A stretch of 64,000 bases of DNA from Ceratothoa steindachneri (GCA_963969495.1 OZ018337.1:86402777-86466776), one strand, 5' to 3'; positions 38,858-51,116 are shown, numbered from the stretch's first letter. Notes: generated from the sequence alone by a model not told the origin. A program made the numbers and translations.

Positions 38858-40418
38858 TGTAGGGAAATCGTCACTTTCCCTCCTTCTCCCCACGTTCACT
38901 CTTGGGGCAGTCACAAGGTGGTTACCGCAAAGGCATCCACCCCAGGCATCGGTGGGCCAAGAGCGTGACCACCGCGTCACTCAACTCAGTGCCATGAAAG
39001 ACCTAAAGGTCAAATTGTAAGATCTCTCCCAGGAGAGTGAGATCCAGTTTCACGTCAAATAAGAAATTGGAGACGTGTTTCTCCCAATCTCGAAGGCTAA
39101 CGAGGAGCCGATGTTTGACTTCGTGGGAAAAACTGTTTAGAAAAAGAACTCTCCTGAGGCCGTCCTCAAGCCCCTATCCACTCCCCAAGTAGGGTTGGGA
39201 GGTATAAATGAGGAACTCTGAAGGAAAATCGGGGTAGAATACGTCAGTCTCTAGGTGATGAAGTCTTCGGATCAAACCGAACTACCGAGACTGGAGAGGT
39301 AGTGTACTTTGCTCGACAGACCAAGAAGTACCCTGCAAGAGAGGCAGGGCTACCTACCTTAAAGGGCTAAGAAGAAGCTCATCCTCGAGTTAGTCCCGGG
39401 TTATCAAACCGAACATAAGTTAACTTTGTTAAGTTCAACTTACTCTCACCAGAGAGACTCTTCATATCCTGGTGCACCTTAAACACCAGGGGTATTCCTC
39501 ATCCTTGAGGAATTAAGAAAAGAAGAAGGACAAGGCTCCCCCCTCGAGCCCGTTACTCGTTGGCCACACTGAACTCCTAAGTTAACTTGGTAAGGAACCA
39601 AGTTCAAATTATTCTCGCCAGAGAAATCTCCCTCCGTTATACTTGCCCTTGAAGAAGGCTGGAACTAAGAAGAGGCTCATCCTCGAGCTAGTTCCCGGTT
39701 ACCAAACCAACTTCAAGTAACTTATTCTCGTCAAAGAAACCCCATCTCATCGATCCTTGCCCTTGAAGAAGCCTCTCTCCGAGTTCCGTCCTTGTCCATA
39801 AGGAAATAAGTAACGAAGGAGAAAAGCTCCTCCTTGAGCTTGTTACTCGGTGGCCACACCGCACTCCAAGTTAACTTGACTTAAGAACCAAGTTCGACTC
39901 ACTCTCGCCAGAGGGACCACGACTGCCTAGGTGTTGCATAAAGCACCATATTTGTTCTCGTCCTTGAAGTACCCTCCCCCCTCCCCCCGGAAGAAAGTGT
40001 GGACCCCCCAGCTGCTACCCTCGCCAAAACAACCATGTGATTTCGCCCAGCTACATCTGGCAAGACGGCATGCGTCGTGAGTCCATTACATTTCTGAGGC
40101 CCTTTAAACTCCAGATGAGTCCGTTAGCCTAATTCTTATTTTATTGTTGTGTGTAGAGAAATTAAATATTTTTTGTGGGTAAACTAATTTAATTAATTAT
40201 TGTTTATGATAATATTCAGAGTGCTTCTGTAGTAAATGTTTATATGGTGTGTATTCAATGGTTAAAGTTAAAATATAAGTTTATTTGGGGAATTACTGTT
40301 GTTTCTTTTATATCCTTACGTGTTTTGGAATGGCTCTGTTCGTTAAGATATTTAGATATCAAAATATATTAGACACTTCTAGAATAGAACAAAAAGGAGG
40401 GGGGGGCATTCTATGACA
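38858..40418 (+). mobile_element. LTR-like repeat copy 2 (~1.56 kb), probable solo LTR
   Basis: Full-length partner of the repeat at 14864-16428, same orientation, TGTAGGG...ATGACA ends. Flanking pentamers GTGAG (38853-38857) and GTAAG (40419-40423) differ at one position and may be a decayed 5-bp target-site duplication. No polypurine tract precedes it and no primer-binding site follows, so a solo LTR is the simplest reading. TATAAAT at 39203-39209 is intact here; TCAGT at 39244-39248 lies ~40 bases on, longer than the usual TATA-initiator spacing. The four-unit internal tandem array is conserved at about 39370-39930. Confidence 0.75.
39370..39930 (+). repeat. Four degenerate ~150 bp tandem units inside LTR copy 2
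   Basis: Same four units, order and spacing as in copy 1, with CTCATCCTCGAG anchors near 39380, 39540, 39678 and 39836 and the AACTTGGT..ACCAAGTT palindrome near 39592-39612. Conservation between the two copies shows the array is a fixed component of this LTR family. Confidence 0.62.
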
Positions 40419-43400
40419 GTAAGCGTCGCACAAAGAATAATGAAGAAGATACACAGCCTCTCCGCAGGGAAAATTGGAGCAATTCTCCATGAACCTTTTT
40501 CATTTGGGAAAAGTCTCTGGAGAGAAACACATCTGTGTAATATCCGAAAATGTCATCGTTTTAGCAATTTCTTTTAAAACGTTTTATTTGTGTGTTGTTG
40601 TTTGTTTTTCTGCGCCGGAAAATCTGTGCTGGACAAACATAATGTGTAAAATTAAGAACAATTAAAAGTCTAAAATTATAAAAAACGAAAATTGCCCTAA
40701 CTTTTAAATAGGGCGTAATTGTTTACTAATTAATTTTATAGCTAATAGAAAACTAAGAAATGTATTTAGTTAGGAACCGATAATTTGCGATTAGATTATT
40801 ATCTAATTAAGACCTGAGAATCATGGTTGGTAGTCGAGCAATGAGGGCAGGGATCCTTAAGCTCGTGCTTATAATATATTTTTCTCCTTTGCCATAAAGA
40901 AACATTACTTTCTTTGCTTCGAGAGATTTAAGTCTTCGCTATCTTAGTATTATAATCCAGATAAACGTGCTTATTAATACCATTTGTTAATTTCATTTTT
41001 ATCAGATTTGCTGATTTTATTTTACCGACCTAGTTTTGTTCGTCACCATACTGCTACCACGAAAGTTTAGTTTAATAGACATATAATTCATATATTTCTT
41101 AGGAGCATTCATCTATTAAAGTTATTTTAGGTCCTGAAAAAATCAGAAAAACAACGAAAATAAAACGTAATGATCTCCAAGGGAACAGAAAGAGAGAACA
41201 CATTTTAAACACAATGAAACATAAACGAGGGTACTGACTAAGCAGATTCAAGTTATCGGCCCATTAACGGAATATCTAAGGCAATTTTGCACATCTTGAT
41301 ACTCCATTTTAGCAAAAATTATATCATCATTTCAATAATAATTTGATCATATTCGATGCTTTTATCACAATTTAAGACATTTGTAGCCCCCAAAAGCCTT
41401 AAGGATGACATTGCCATAAGATATTTCGACCATTTATTCTAACCTTTTCTTGTAACCATACGAGTAGTTTGCATTCACTAGATTTAGCTAATGATTTATG
41501 TAATATTTATAGAGAAACTAGACAGCGTCTGCTGGTCTCTAAAGGTATTAGTATTTATATCTAGAATATTTATGAAAAATACACGATTTCTAACTATATA
41601 CCAAGAATTCGAGACATGAAATAATAAATAAAATGGATAAACACCGCAGGAGAAAATTATATTTGGTTTGCAGAAGAAATTCTCCATCTTTCTAAAGATC
41701 AGTAAAGGAAAAATTGAGGAAAGTTAATGGTCCATTTGAGTATTCATTTCTTGCTTTGATGAAGAAATTCGACTGCGTAATTTTAACGGAGGTCTCTTTA
41801 ATTAAATCAGAAATATGTGAAGAGGATGTAACCTTTTAATGGTTACATATATTAATAATACTTGTACTTGGTTCTTTAATCTTAGTATTATGCTCTAAAT
41901 TGTAGCACAATTCTTATATGGACAATTACTTTAAGTGTAGTGATCGAAAGAAGACATTTTTAGGTAGTTACACTCATAATATTTACGTCTGCAATATTAC
42001 ATTTTTGTACGTAATGTACTTCTTTTCTGTTCTTGTCCAACATGTGTAAATAGTAACATAATTATATTATTAATTCTGATACAAAGACAATAGTAATTAA
42101 ATAATAAAACCTAAAAAGAAATGTAAGAGAATGTAAATATAAAATATACGAAGATTGGTAAAAAAATAGCTGCAAATGGAAGATCACTCGCTTTCTCTCA
42201 AACTATTTCGGAACATTCAATCCATGATAACTTGGGTCTTTCAAATGATGCATAAAGATTCCTCTCTCCCGATCTCCCTCATCACCTAATGGCAACATAT
42301 TCCAATAACATGTTTAGTCCGCTGTGACCAACGTCCAAACATCTTTTTATTTTATTTTACTATTATTGGATAACGATATATCCTTTAGGCGTTCCTATTA
42401 TTTTATCTTCAACAATCATCACTTCTCTCACTCACTCATTCTTTATAAGTAAGAAAAGTTCAGCCACTCATATCAGAAAATTATGACTTTCTAGAATGGA
42501 CTCAAATTAAGTTTTACGAAGACCAAAATAATGACTCACAACTTAATTCAAGGTACGATAATTAGAAGAATATTTTTTATAATTTTTCTTCGTTAGTGTC
42601 TATCTACTGAGAACAATTTTGTGCCTAAATGTTTTTTAAACAATAAAAATAGAAAACCCCGGACTGAACCGAGCGAAGGATAAATACCAATGAAAATCCA
42701 CTTCATACAACAGCCATTACAATATCTTATCTCTCTCGAAACCCCTCCCGATGAAACGAACAAACAAACTCTGAAAAACACATAAATCTTCTCAACTATT
42801 CAACGTAAGGACTTTATTCTCTCCCACCCTCGGTTTCAATCTAAAAGTTAGTTTCCGAAAAGTTATCATAAATTACCCAAAGATTTATCGCTAATGGCCT
42901 TATACCACCTCAATAACAAATAAATAATATCTCGCAAGACAGATAGGAACAATGTTTTAATTCATTGTGAATATGTGATGCATACTAGAAACATTCTAAG
43001 CCACTAGGTAAAATGAATGTAAATATTTGTAATTATTATTATTATTATTTGGTAATAAACGTTCATTACACCTTTAAATCTACACAAGGCCAATCAAAAT
43101 AGCAAAGGGTCGAAAATGAAGAAGGAGGGGTGATAGAATATCTTAAATGGACGAAATCTCCTCAAATACGAATTTACAAGTCCTGCTCAATTTCACCACG
43201 AAGATCTCATTAGCCATGACATTGGGGCCAAAGGAGACAGGCTTATACCTCCCTTCCTCCTTAAAATCTTCTCATATTCATGCTTTTCCCTATTTTTTCC
43301 GCCACCCTCCTACTTGTAGGCCATAGCAGGATTATGTCTTAATCCCTCCTTTCTTGCGGATTAATCCCCTTTGCTCGTGTCGGCAGAATTTGTGTCTTGA

Positions 43401-43795
43401 ATCTTTTCTATTTTTGGATTTCTGTCAAAAATATCTTGTTTCACCTTAGATTCGGGATTTCCGTCTTTCTGTCGAATATTTTTGAATATATATTTATATA
43501 CAAGGCAATGGTTTCGCTATTCCCCACTACGTTGGGGGCTTGCGCTTTGCTAGTAAGATTCAAATTTAAAATCTAAAAAGAAGCAGAGATGGTTAAATTA
43601 TTTTAAATTATCTTAACTTCAACATTTGTAATTCTTTGGGGTTTAAAAATTTCCTAAAATCTCAATACTTATATGTATTTCTGAATTTCACTATTTTGTT
43701 TTTTGATATTATAAAAGAATTATTAGAAATAACTTTAATAAAAAAACATGTCATACTCAAATAAAACCCCGTCTTAAATCCTAGAGTTAGTGGTG
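40419..43795. other. AT-rich DNA, nothing recognised
   Basis: Short frames at 40474-40665 (+), 41496-41687 (-) and 42593-42781 (-) have no recognisable features. A short (ATT)n run lies at 43033-43050. Confidence 0.55.
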
Positions 43796-43800
43796 ATATA

Positions 43801-43850
<50 letters not shown>

Positions 43851-43853
43851 TAT
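43796..43853. repeat. (TA)n microsatellite, ~58 bp
   Basis: Alternating TA with one G near 43806 and an AAA interruption near 43847. It lies ~130 bp upstream of a mariner-like pseudogene, close to where that element's 5' end would be. Confidence 0.95.
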
Positions 43854-43984
43854 GCTTTACAAAACTTCTGCGACGATCGGTTTTTAAATCTTTTAAAGGT
43901 TTTACGTGTGTGATAGAAAATGTCCGACCAATAAATTAACATACTACTTTTCCTGCATCTGTCATCAATACCTATTTACCATTG

Positions 43985-44925
43985 TGTGCAGTTGTGTCGA
44001 AATGGAAATGAAAAGAGTCGAAATCTCTTTTCTCCTGCACGCGGTCCTTATCCTGTCCAACATCGCCGAGCGGCTCAACGTCAACCGGATGAACGTTGCG
44101 GAGAGGATCAAGAAAGGGAAAGACCTAAAAAGCAAGCTCGTTCAGGCGTACCTCAAGTTATCAACCGTTTGGCTGTGAATAGAATGCCGTCCAGTGCCGT
44201 CAAAGACGAGGAGGAAAAGAGCTTATCATTCGTGGCAAAGCCAATGCACACTGACAGTATGCAATAACAATGTCGGATCATTGTCGTCACCTACTCAATT
44301 ACTTGAAAAATCATAGCAATCTAACTCTCATTTTTATGATAAAAAACATTCAAGCTCTATCGGGCTAATTTAGTAGCTGAACAACCGCGTGTTTAAGTTT
44401 CGCCTATGTCGTCCCCGATGTCCGCTACCTGGCCACAACCAGGCACAAGTCCTCCTAGTAGATCTTCAGCGTGTATTCCTCAAATGGTGAAAAGATACCG
44501 TCTATGTAGCTGCGGTTGGTTACAAGCAAACGGCAGGTGATGACATGGTCATCTTTAAAACAAAATTCCTGTACTAGGTTAGATAAATCATGTAAAAGGT
44601 GGACAATAACTTCCAACAGGACAGTGCCCTGGCAAACAGGGTTAAGACAGTGGAAGTGTGGTTGGGGTCGAAGAGAAACTTCCGATCGAAGGAAATTTGG
44701 CCGCTGCAATCCTCTAACTGAAATCCACTCGATTACAGTATGTGAGTGTACATATATCAAGTAACATGCCTGCAAAGTCGGTCACAGCAACGTAGACGAA
44801 CAGATGAATTCGTACGTCACCAGCGTGCGGTGCACCATAAGAAAGAAATTCGTATGAAAGTTGTGTAAGACGTGCAAGTCTCACCTGCAATGCGTGCTCG
44901 CTGAAGACGGCAGCCATATTGACTA
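43985..44925 (+). pseudogene. Mariner/Tc1-superfamily transposase pseudogene, near full length
   Basis: Plus-strand remnants in changing frames cover the whole transposase. The N-terminal HTH reads ILSNIAERLNVNRMNVAERI (about 44050-44110). LLNYLKNHSN near 44295-44325 precedes the place of the first catalytic block, whose Asp is lost. FQQDSALANRVKTVEVWL (about 44610-44665) contains the second Asp. KEIWPLQSSN-NPLDYSM (about 44690-44740) is the SPDLNPLDY block with its Asp changed to Asn and an adjacent stop. The C-terminus CKTCKSHLQCVLAEDGSHID ends at about 44917. The SPxLNPLDY form points to the maT/DD37-41D side of the superfamily. No inverted repeats were recognised. Confidence 0.78.
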
Positions 44926-45064
44926 ATATTCCAAAATAAACCGATATTTATATATAAAGAATTATAAACGTTATAACTGCATAAAAACTATCATTGAGTC
45001 CTTTGTTGAGAGCGTCGAAACGACTGTAACAGGAATTGTATAATAGCCTAAGCTTACTTATATA

Positions 45065-45066
<2 letters not shown>

Positions 45067-45098
<32 letters not shown>
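45067..45098. repeat. (TA)n microsatellite, 32 bp, left flank of mariner
   Basis: Alternating TA ending exactly at the mariner terminal inverted repeat. The TA target duplication is embedded in the array. Confidence 0.95.
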
Positions 45099-45099
<1 letters not shown>

Positions 45100-46088
45100 G
45101 AGGGGCGGGTAATAAATTTTACTATTCGGATATAAAGAAACGAGCTATGAAGAAAAGTGTTTTAGTAGTTTTCAAAAGAACTACCCTCGACTTCAATGCA
45201 TTTGCGCCACTTGTCCCTGATCCTTCGAATTCCCCACAACCAGAAATCTCCAGACTGCTGTTCAATCCACTCCTGGACGGCGAGCTGGACATCTTCATCG
45301 TCCCAAACCGGCGTCCACGCAGTTCATTCTTGAGCTGGCGGAATAAAAAGTAGTCACTCGGGGCCAGATCTGAAATGTAGGTGGGATGGGTGAGCTCCTC
45401 GAATCCGCACTCGCGCAGGGCAGCTTGTGCAACTCTGGCCTTGTGGACTTTGACGACGTTGAAGTCGATCATGGGGCGTGAGGTGTCTAAGGACCCAACG
45501 GGCAGAGACCTTGGTCATAGCCAAATTGTCGTGAATGATGTTGATAACACTTCCATGTGATATTCCAAGTTCTCGCTCAAATTCTTCAACATTCACCCAT
45601 CAATTTTCAAGGTTCATTCTCTCCACACGGGGCCACATTGTCCTCGTTGGTCACGTCTGACGGGCGTCCTGGACGGGGGTCATCTTCAAGGGACTCACGA
45701 CCATTGCAGAACTCCTTATTCCAGCGAGCGATAGTTGCATAGGAACGGGCGGTGTCGGTGTACACTGCAACGGTGCGTTAATGGATCTCTTTTGCATTCT
45801 TGCCTCCCTTGGTCAAAAACGTTTTCACTGCGCGGTGCTCAACCTTCTCCATTGTTAAATAATTTGTGACTGACGATCGGCGATCAGCTACTACTCCTCA
45901 AATAGACACGACAGGAGCCTGCTGCTGGAGGTCATGACTCGTCATAACTTTTCCTAACACCCCCACAAACAGCTATCCCCCTTCCTCTGTTTTGCGCGAC
46001 TTATGCCCAAGTGGGAAGTCGCCAGATAGCCCCTAAAAAAAATCCTCTGTTTTGCCTTACCGATTCACAAAACTTATTAGCCGCCCCT

Positions 46089-46090
<2 letters not shown>
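45099..46090 (-). mobile_element. Mariner element with both inverted repeats, internally deleted (992 bp)
   Basis: The left end CGAGGGGCGGGTAATAAA and the inverted right end CAAGGGGCGGCTAATAAG are imperfect terminal inverted repeats of about 28 bp. Both ends are bordered by (TA)n, matching mariner's TA target. At 992 bp it is shorter than the ~1.3 kb usual for intact mariners because the middle of the transposase is missing. The ends could in principle be mobilised in trans by a related transposase; that is inference. Confidence 0.9.
45162..45852 (-). pseudogene. Mariner transposase, internally deleted
   Basis: ATG at 45852-45850, with MEKVEHRAVKTFLTKGGKNA opening a typical mariner N-terminus. 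The HTH part continues through WNKEFCNGRESLEDDPRPGRPSD and, after a stop and frameshift, ELGISHGSVINIIHDNLAMT and VSARWVLRHLTP (about 45500). The frame then jumps straight to ARVAQAALRECGFEEL (about 45440), so the central catalytic region with the first two Asp residues is deleted. The C-terminal part keeps SDLAPSDYFLF with the third catalytic Asp and ends DKWRKCIEVEGSSFENY at the stop 45162-45164. No active enzyme is possible. Confidence 0.88.
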
Positions 46091-46132
<42 letters not shown>

Positions 46133-46137
46133 GAGAG

Positions 46138-46199
<62 letters not shown>
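46091..46199. repeat. (TA)n microsatellites, right flank of mariner and 3' end of PLE2
   Basis: Two arrays (46091-46131 and 46141-46199) separated by GAGAGATTT. The first borders the mariner right end and the second borders the tail of the minus-strand Penelope-like fragment. Confidence 0.96.
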
Positions 46200-46201
<2 letters not shown>

Positions 46202-46700
46202 AAAAAAAAACAGTAATAGGACTAATTTTATATGCAAAACCAGGTTTCGACGGAAACATCCGTCATTGTAGTCGCTATTGAACCAGTGAAATACAGAAGT
46301 TGCTTAACGTACAAACACACAAATCAGTGGCGCTAAGGTGGAAGATGCGAGTATTTGTCGGTATTTTTGAGAAACGGAAGTATGAAATTCTCTGCTTATT
46401 TTTTTAGCATTATCAATATCAATTTGATGATATTTTCATTCGACATATGTAGAAATAAACTCGAGGGGAGGGCACCACGTCTCATATCGCATTTCTGTTT
46501 ATTCATTCTCTTGGAAAAAATGCTGCGCTCATCGATATGTAATTCATTAGATGATTTCCATGGAATAATATAAACTCTCGGTTCTTTATTGATCGATCTA
46601 TTTTTAGATAGGCTATTTCTGATTGTATTCTCGAACTGAAAAGCAACATTCATGTTGTTGGTCCGTGTCAACGTTCTGAATTTGAAGAATTCTTGTCTTT
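46200..46700 (-). mobile_element. Penelope-like element 3' fragment (PLE2) with degraded GIY-YIG domain
   Basis: The 91-codon minus frame 46671-46396 matches the region leading into and through the GIY-YIG nuclease of PLEs: MNVAFQFENTIRNSLSKNRS, then EPRVYIIP (position of GIY), HIDERS (position of YIG) and DMRRGALPSSLFLHMSNEN. Both catalytic signatures are substituted. Upstream the similarity continues to about 46700. Downstream, TGACGGATGTTTCCGTCGAA (minus strand, about 46265-46246) is the palindromic tail type of PLE 3' ends, and the element ends at (TA)n. It differs in sequence from PLE1 and belongs to another lineage. Confidence 0.75.
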
Positions 46701-48215
46701 TATTATTCTTTTCTTTGTAATTAATTGATAAGTAACGGAGGTTAAGTGGGACTCCTGAATTTAACTAAACTTCCAATCAAGCCAGAGAAATGGGTTCTTG
46801 ACCATTTCACCTTTTTCATAAAAATGAGGTCGATGAAGTTCTTTTCATTTTAATAATAAATAGGAGGGCGATGAATGAAGAGAACATCGAGCCAAATTTA
46901 TGACCTCACGATTAGGTCAAACTCCCGTTACTGCAACGGCTTAGGTCAAGGTTAAAATAGCAAATTGATTCACTTATTGAGTATTTACCTATTAGAGTCG
47001 AATCTTTGGTACAGTCATTTGCTTTGCTTAGTTAAGGAGAGACCAGCAGTAGGAGGGTGGCTAACCATTGCTTTTGTAAGCGTGGAAGTAAGGAAGCTAA
47101 TTTGATTAGAATAGAAACCAAAAAATAGATCTTATTACAAACTACAAGAACCAAATTACCTTCGCATCTGTTTTTCTTGACCCCAGAAACCAATTTGTAA
47201 ATCATTCCGAAGAAACAAACATTTATTAACAAGGAAAGAGGAGAGAGAAATGGAAATTCCCTTCCTAGTGTTGGCATCATGGGATTTAATTTCTTTTCCT
47301 TCATCTGCTCTGAACCTCACAATTTGAGAGAAGCAATTACTCAGCATTTTAATGAAATACAGATTATAAGTTATGACATTCGGTAAAATTAGTGATGTTT
47401 ACATAGATTGTTATTTCTAAACCACAAACGAGATTATGTTTAAAGATTAAAATAAGAAATTTTTAATTGAGCGTGACACAGACCCTAAATTAAATGGACG
47501 GTTATAGACTTATCTATCTTTTTCCAGTATTAAATAATACAATTTTTTTCTTTCTAATTAGTATAGGTTATGGTGTTATCGATGTCATTTATATAAAATT
47601 AATTGAACTCCTACTAATGGCCGTGCATTCAGTCACATCCTACGAAAGTTTTTTAAAAAAAACTCTCAACAGAGCTAATATTAAAGTTGTGGACAGCATA
47701 TTTTATGTTCTTGCATGAGGGTTACATAACAGTCGGTTTATCATGATAATTATTTTCCATCTCGTTGAGATATCTGAAAAAAAATCGGCTAAAACTCACC
47801 ACAGTCGAGAAACTCAGTCCTGAAACAACTCCTTCGTTCATGACATTTATCTGTCTTCATTTCAAAGAATTCTCGCGCTTCTTAGAAATCCTGTTCGAAA
47901 AATCGGCGAAAATGCATTTCTCCTCAGTCATAAACAATGATGTAATATAATGGTTATCTAAGGAACCCCATCAATCTAAGTCAACTGACTATTTGTCTTG
48001 GCTTATATATAAAATAATGAGTTCGTAGTCTTCCATGTTGACCCCTTATCCACTGACTTGAAACAAGGAGGGCCATGAATCATATATAACATTTTGAACA
48101 GCCTTGTTTCCATACAAAATATACATTATATCTTTACTTATTGTTTCCATAAAAACTATACATTATATATTTAATTATTTCGGCCTTTGCAAGTAACCAA
48201 TTCGAAGAGAGATTT
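46701..48215. other. AT-rich DNA, nothing recognised
   Basis: Frames at 47032-47304 (-, 90 codons, Leu/Val-rich), 47494-47718 (+) and 47765-47950 (+) have no identifiable domain. The first could encode hydrophobic helices, but AT-rich chance frames look the same. Confidence 0.5.
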
Positions 48216-48217
48216 TT

Positions 48218-48860
48218 TTAGCAAGTTGGACATTTCGTACTATTTACCAACCCCATATGTGCTCGGCAAATATTCTTCTTCCATTTAGAAAAGGAGGCAC
48301 TGCACACCTTTTTGCATACGTTACACCTTCCCATCCGTAACTAGATTGGAAGAAATCTTTAAAGGTCTCAGATTTTGAGCAATGTCTCTCACAACGCTGT
48401 TTGTACCCCTCTGAATCGGTAGAAACGTGTCATTTGTAATGAAAAGACTGAATGCTACCTTTTCACTTTTAGAGAAAACTAAAGTTCGAGGTTTATGTAT
48501 GCACTCATTTCTGCTTCGTCTACGTGATTAAAATGGATGAGAGGAAAATAAGCCTAAGCCAGCCTCCATTTGGGTTCCATCTTATTTACATTCTTGAGCA
48601 TCTTCCACCTCGGATGAAACTTCCCCACTAGATGTTTCTTTAAAGATCGGAAGCTGATGTTTCTGTGTTTATTCGTCTGCCTTTCTCCTTTTTAGAGAGT
48701 CATTCTATCACAACTGGTATCTTCTTTTATTGGTTCGTATCCCATATCAGAGTAACTCGCTTGCAATTCATGTTCACTATGACCTTTATCATACTTAAGA
48801 TGCTGAAGTAAATTTTCTTCAGAAGAAACTATACACCTTACACGCCCTTTCATGACTACG
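48218..48860 (-). pseudogene. piggyBac-like transposase, internally deleted
   Basis: Minus strand. From about 48860 an acidic, Ser/Glu-rich N-terminal stretch, then KVAFSLFITNDTFLP and GTNSVV (about 48475-48395), matching the start of the piggyBac transposase core. Only ~20 codons later, in an overlapping frame, GRCNVCKK...KKNICRAH...TKCPTC ends at a TAA at 48218-48220. This is the cysteine-rich C-terminal domain (CxxC...CxxH...CxxC), with one CxxC pair apparently substituted. The catalytic DDD region between them is gone. TTAA-flanked inverted repeats were not located. Confidence 0.65.
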
Positions 48861-49800
48861 ATATAACTGCATCGTTATTTGTTGCCGTCTTTGTGCATAA
48901 ATCCAGAGTGTACAACATTAGTAGTATTGTAGGTGAAGGGTCGAGTGCACACAAATTCGGCATTTTATGAGCGTATCCAGATACGTACACACGCACATGG
49001 ACTTGCAATCGTGTTCCCTCCACCCCAATACTTTCGACTGTTACCTTTTTACGAAGGATTCAGAGTCTGCACACACACACACTGGAGCTTTCTAAGGCAT
49101 GGTCTCGCATTTTAGATGTTATTATATACATATTTTTCTGCTCTACAACGCTTCACACGATTTCTTTTTGATATTATTTTCTTAGATGTTTATCCATCTC
49201 TGTTTTGATTTTCGGGGCAAAAGATTTAATGAAGCAAAGAGATAGTTATCATTGATTGGCCCAAATGTTTTCCAATCGCTAAATAAGGAGACAAATATCA
49301 AACCTTATTTTCCCTCCTTGACGCCATTCCCTAATTCGACTTGAATAAATATATATTTTTTCTTCTCAAAGAAGTCACAATGAAGTAAAGAGATAGCTAT
49401 TTTTTGTTTAAACTGGGCCATCGACCAATCTGACTTTTCTAACCATTACACCTCTAACCCCCCACCTGGAAGAGATATAAAAAGGGCATTCTAAACTTTC
49501 CTCATTTAATTATTATAGATCGCAGCTTGTTGGGAAGAAGCCTTTTGTCTCTTATGGTATTTTAATTTCTTTAACTTAGTTTAAGAAAATAAAAGACCTG
49601 ACAGATGAGGAGTGGAAATCTTGTGGGGAGATTTGTGATTTTCTGGAAATTTTAGCTTTTGTCAGTTGACAGCTCCTTTCACAGAGTAAGTGATCTTCTT
49701 GTCTTTTTTTAAATGTCTTGTTTTCAAAGTCTAGCTTTTAAACTCAAATATACAGATTTCAATTAATTTTATTGAGTATACAGGATCAATTTTTTTACCT
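48861..49800. other. AT-rich DNA with a short CA run
   Basis: (CA)n at 49069-49081. A 60-codon plus frame at 48933-49115 is unsupported. Nothing else recognised. Confidence 0.5.
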
Positions 49801-49995
49801 TTACATTCTGTTAAAAGTATTCTGTACAAAGATTTCTTCGTTTCTTTGATCATTATATAAATCAAATTGCTTAATAAATGATAGATATGATTTACCTTTT
49901 GTCATCTGCTGAATGAAACTTGACACAAAACAAGGCACATGAGTTGAAAAATAACTTTGAACTCTGAATGGATTGACGATAATAATTTTATTCAT
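49801..49995 (-). CDS. Possible small Polinton ORF (64 aa)
   Basis: MNKIIIVNPFRVQSYF start, Lys/Gln-rich C-terminal half with IKQFDLYNDQRNEE. It resembles in style a short protein often encoded next to the Polinton capsid cluster. The assignment is weak and based mainly on position and strand; the frame could be fortuitous. The 500 bases between it and the capsid remnant are degenerate. Confidence 0.35.
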   Translation of the reverse strand: MNKIIIVNPFRVQSYFSTHVPCFVSSFIQQMTKGKSYLSFIKQFDLYNDQRNEEIFVQNTFNRM

Positions 49996-50649
49996 TTTTT
50001 ACGAATATAAACAACATTCTGCAACCTAGACATAGGCTATCTAAATAATACAAACTTTTTTAACAAACCGAGCAATCCAATGCCTTCCTGGTCTATGGCT
50101 GCTGTCCAGATTGATTATCTAAGCTGTTAGTGCTTTTAAAGGTGAACATAGATCACTGTCTCTCGCAAAACATCCCTGAAAAACCCGTTCTTTAGATTTA
50201 TCTTGATAAAGTAGTTCTTTAATTTCTTCCTGCATTCATTTTATTAAGAATAAACTAATACGTTCCTAGACTTATCTGCATATATAACAAGGGAGACCGG
50301 TTCTATTAATGGATATTTAAACTATACTGATAATGTTCTCTGTCGTATAAGATTAAAGCAGTCTTCCACTCAAGTAGTACACTTGTCCTGCTTTAGGTTG
50401 ATACGATAAATATTTTAAATTTTTATAAATTGTTCATACGTATATTCAATACTCTGCCCAATTTCAATGCACACAATACCGTTATATAACGAGTAAAAAG
50501 CCCATGATGCAACTGGAATTGTATCCTCCGAATAGTCTAATTAAAATAGTCTTTCAACTTATGTTGAGAAGAAATCACCATGTAGTCTCCTATACTCCCT
50601 TTTACTAGAGTAATATCCTGCAGTAAAAAGAAAAGTAGATTTTTCTTCT

Positions 50650-51116
50650 TCAGGATAGTTCAACAGAGGTCTCTAAATATGCACGATAGGAATAATTATT
50701 TCTAATCGAATTTAAAGATGTTTCCTTTAAATAAATATCAACATTGTTGGACAAAGTGTGAAGAATATTATTTTCAGGAAAAACATTCTCCCCATCTAGA
50801 AGTTGTCTTGGGTTTAACTTCACAATTCTTGCATGAATATAAAGATAAACCTCATTAGGCTTTGCATAATACTCTCTATTATCAGATACATAATATTCTA
50901 CCATGTGATGTCTGAAGAGATATTGCTGAAGGGAGAGAAAAACTGATAATTGCTTTCAACGATGGAAGTTTGGGTTGGTGGAACAGTAAACAAATCGAGT
51001 TCTGTCTTAGAACAGATACCACTTTTTGGATGAATAGTATTCATCTTTATGAGAACATCTAGGAAATGACTGATGGTATATATTATGATAAAAAACAGCC
51101 CCAGCCTCATTATCAT
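50650..51116 (-). pseudogene. Polinton major-capsid-like protein, N-terminal part, frameshifted
   Basis: Frame 51116-50898 has an unusual hydrophobic start, then HPKSGICSKTELDLFTVPPT and SIVESNYQFFSPFSN, the conserved opening of a capsid-like protein family found in animal Polintons (relatives include C. elegans F54H12.2). The next frame, 50904-50650, continues with YLYIHARIVKLNPRQL, LHTLSNNVDIYLKETSL and NYSYRAYLETSVELS. The two overlap near 50900, implying a frameshift. Similarity continues weakly below 50650 (EEKSTFLFTAGYY) in another frame with stops. Most of the double-jelly-roll C-terminus is unreadable. Confidence 0.75.

Noticed and set aside
44455..44917. Minus-strand frames of 67-106 codons
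   Set aside because: Antisense of the mariner-like transposase pseudogene, which has clear family motifs on the plus strand.
47032..47304. 90-codon hydrophobic minus frame as a membrane protein
   Set aside because: AT-rich chance frames are routinely Leu/Phe/Ile-rich; no start context, partner or motif supports it.
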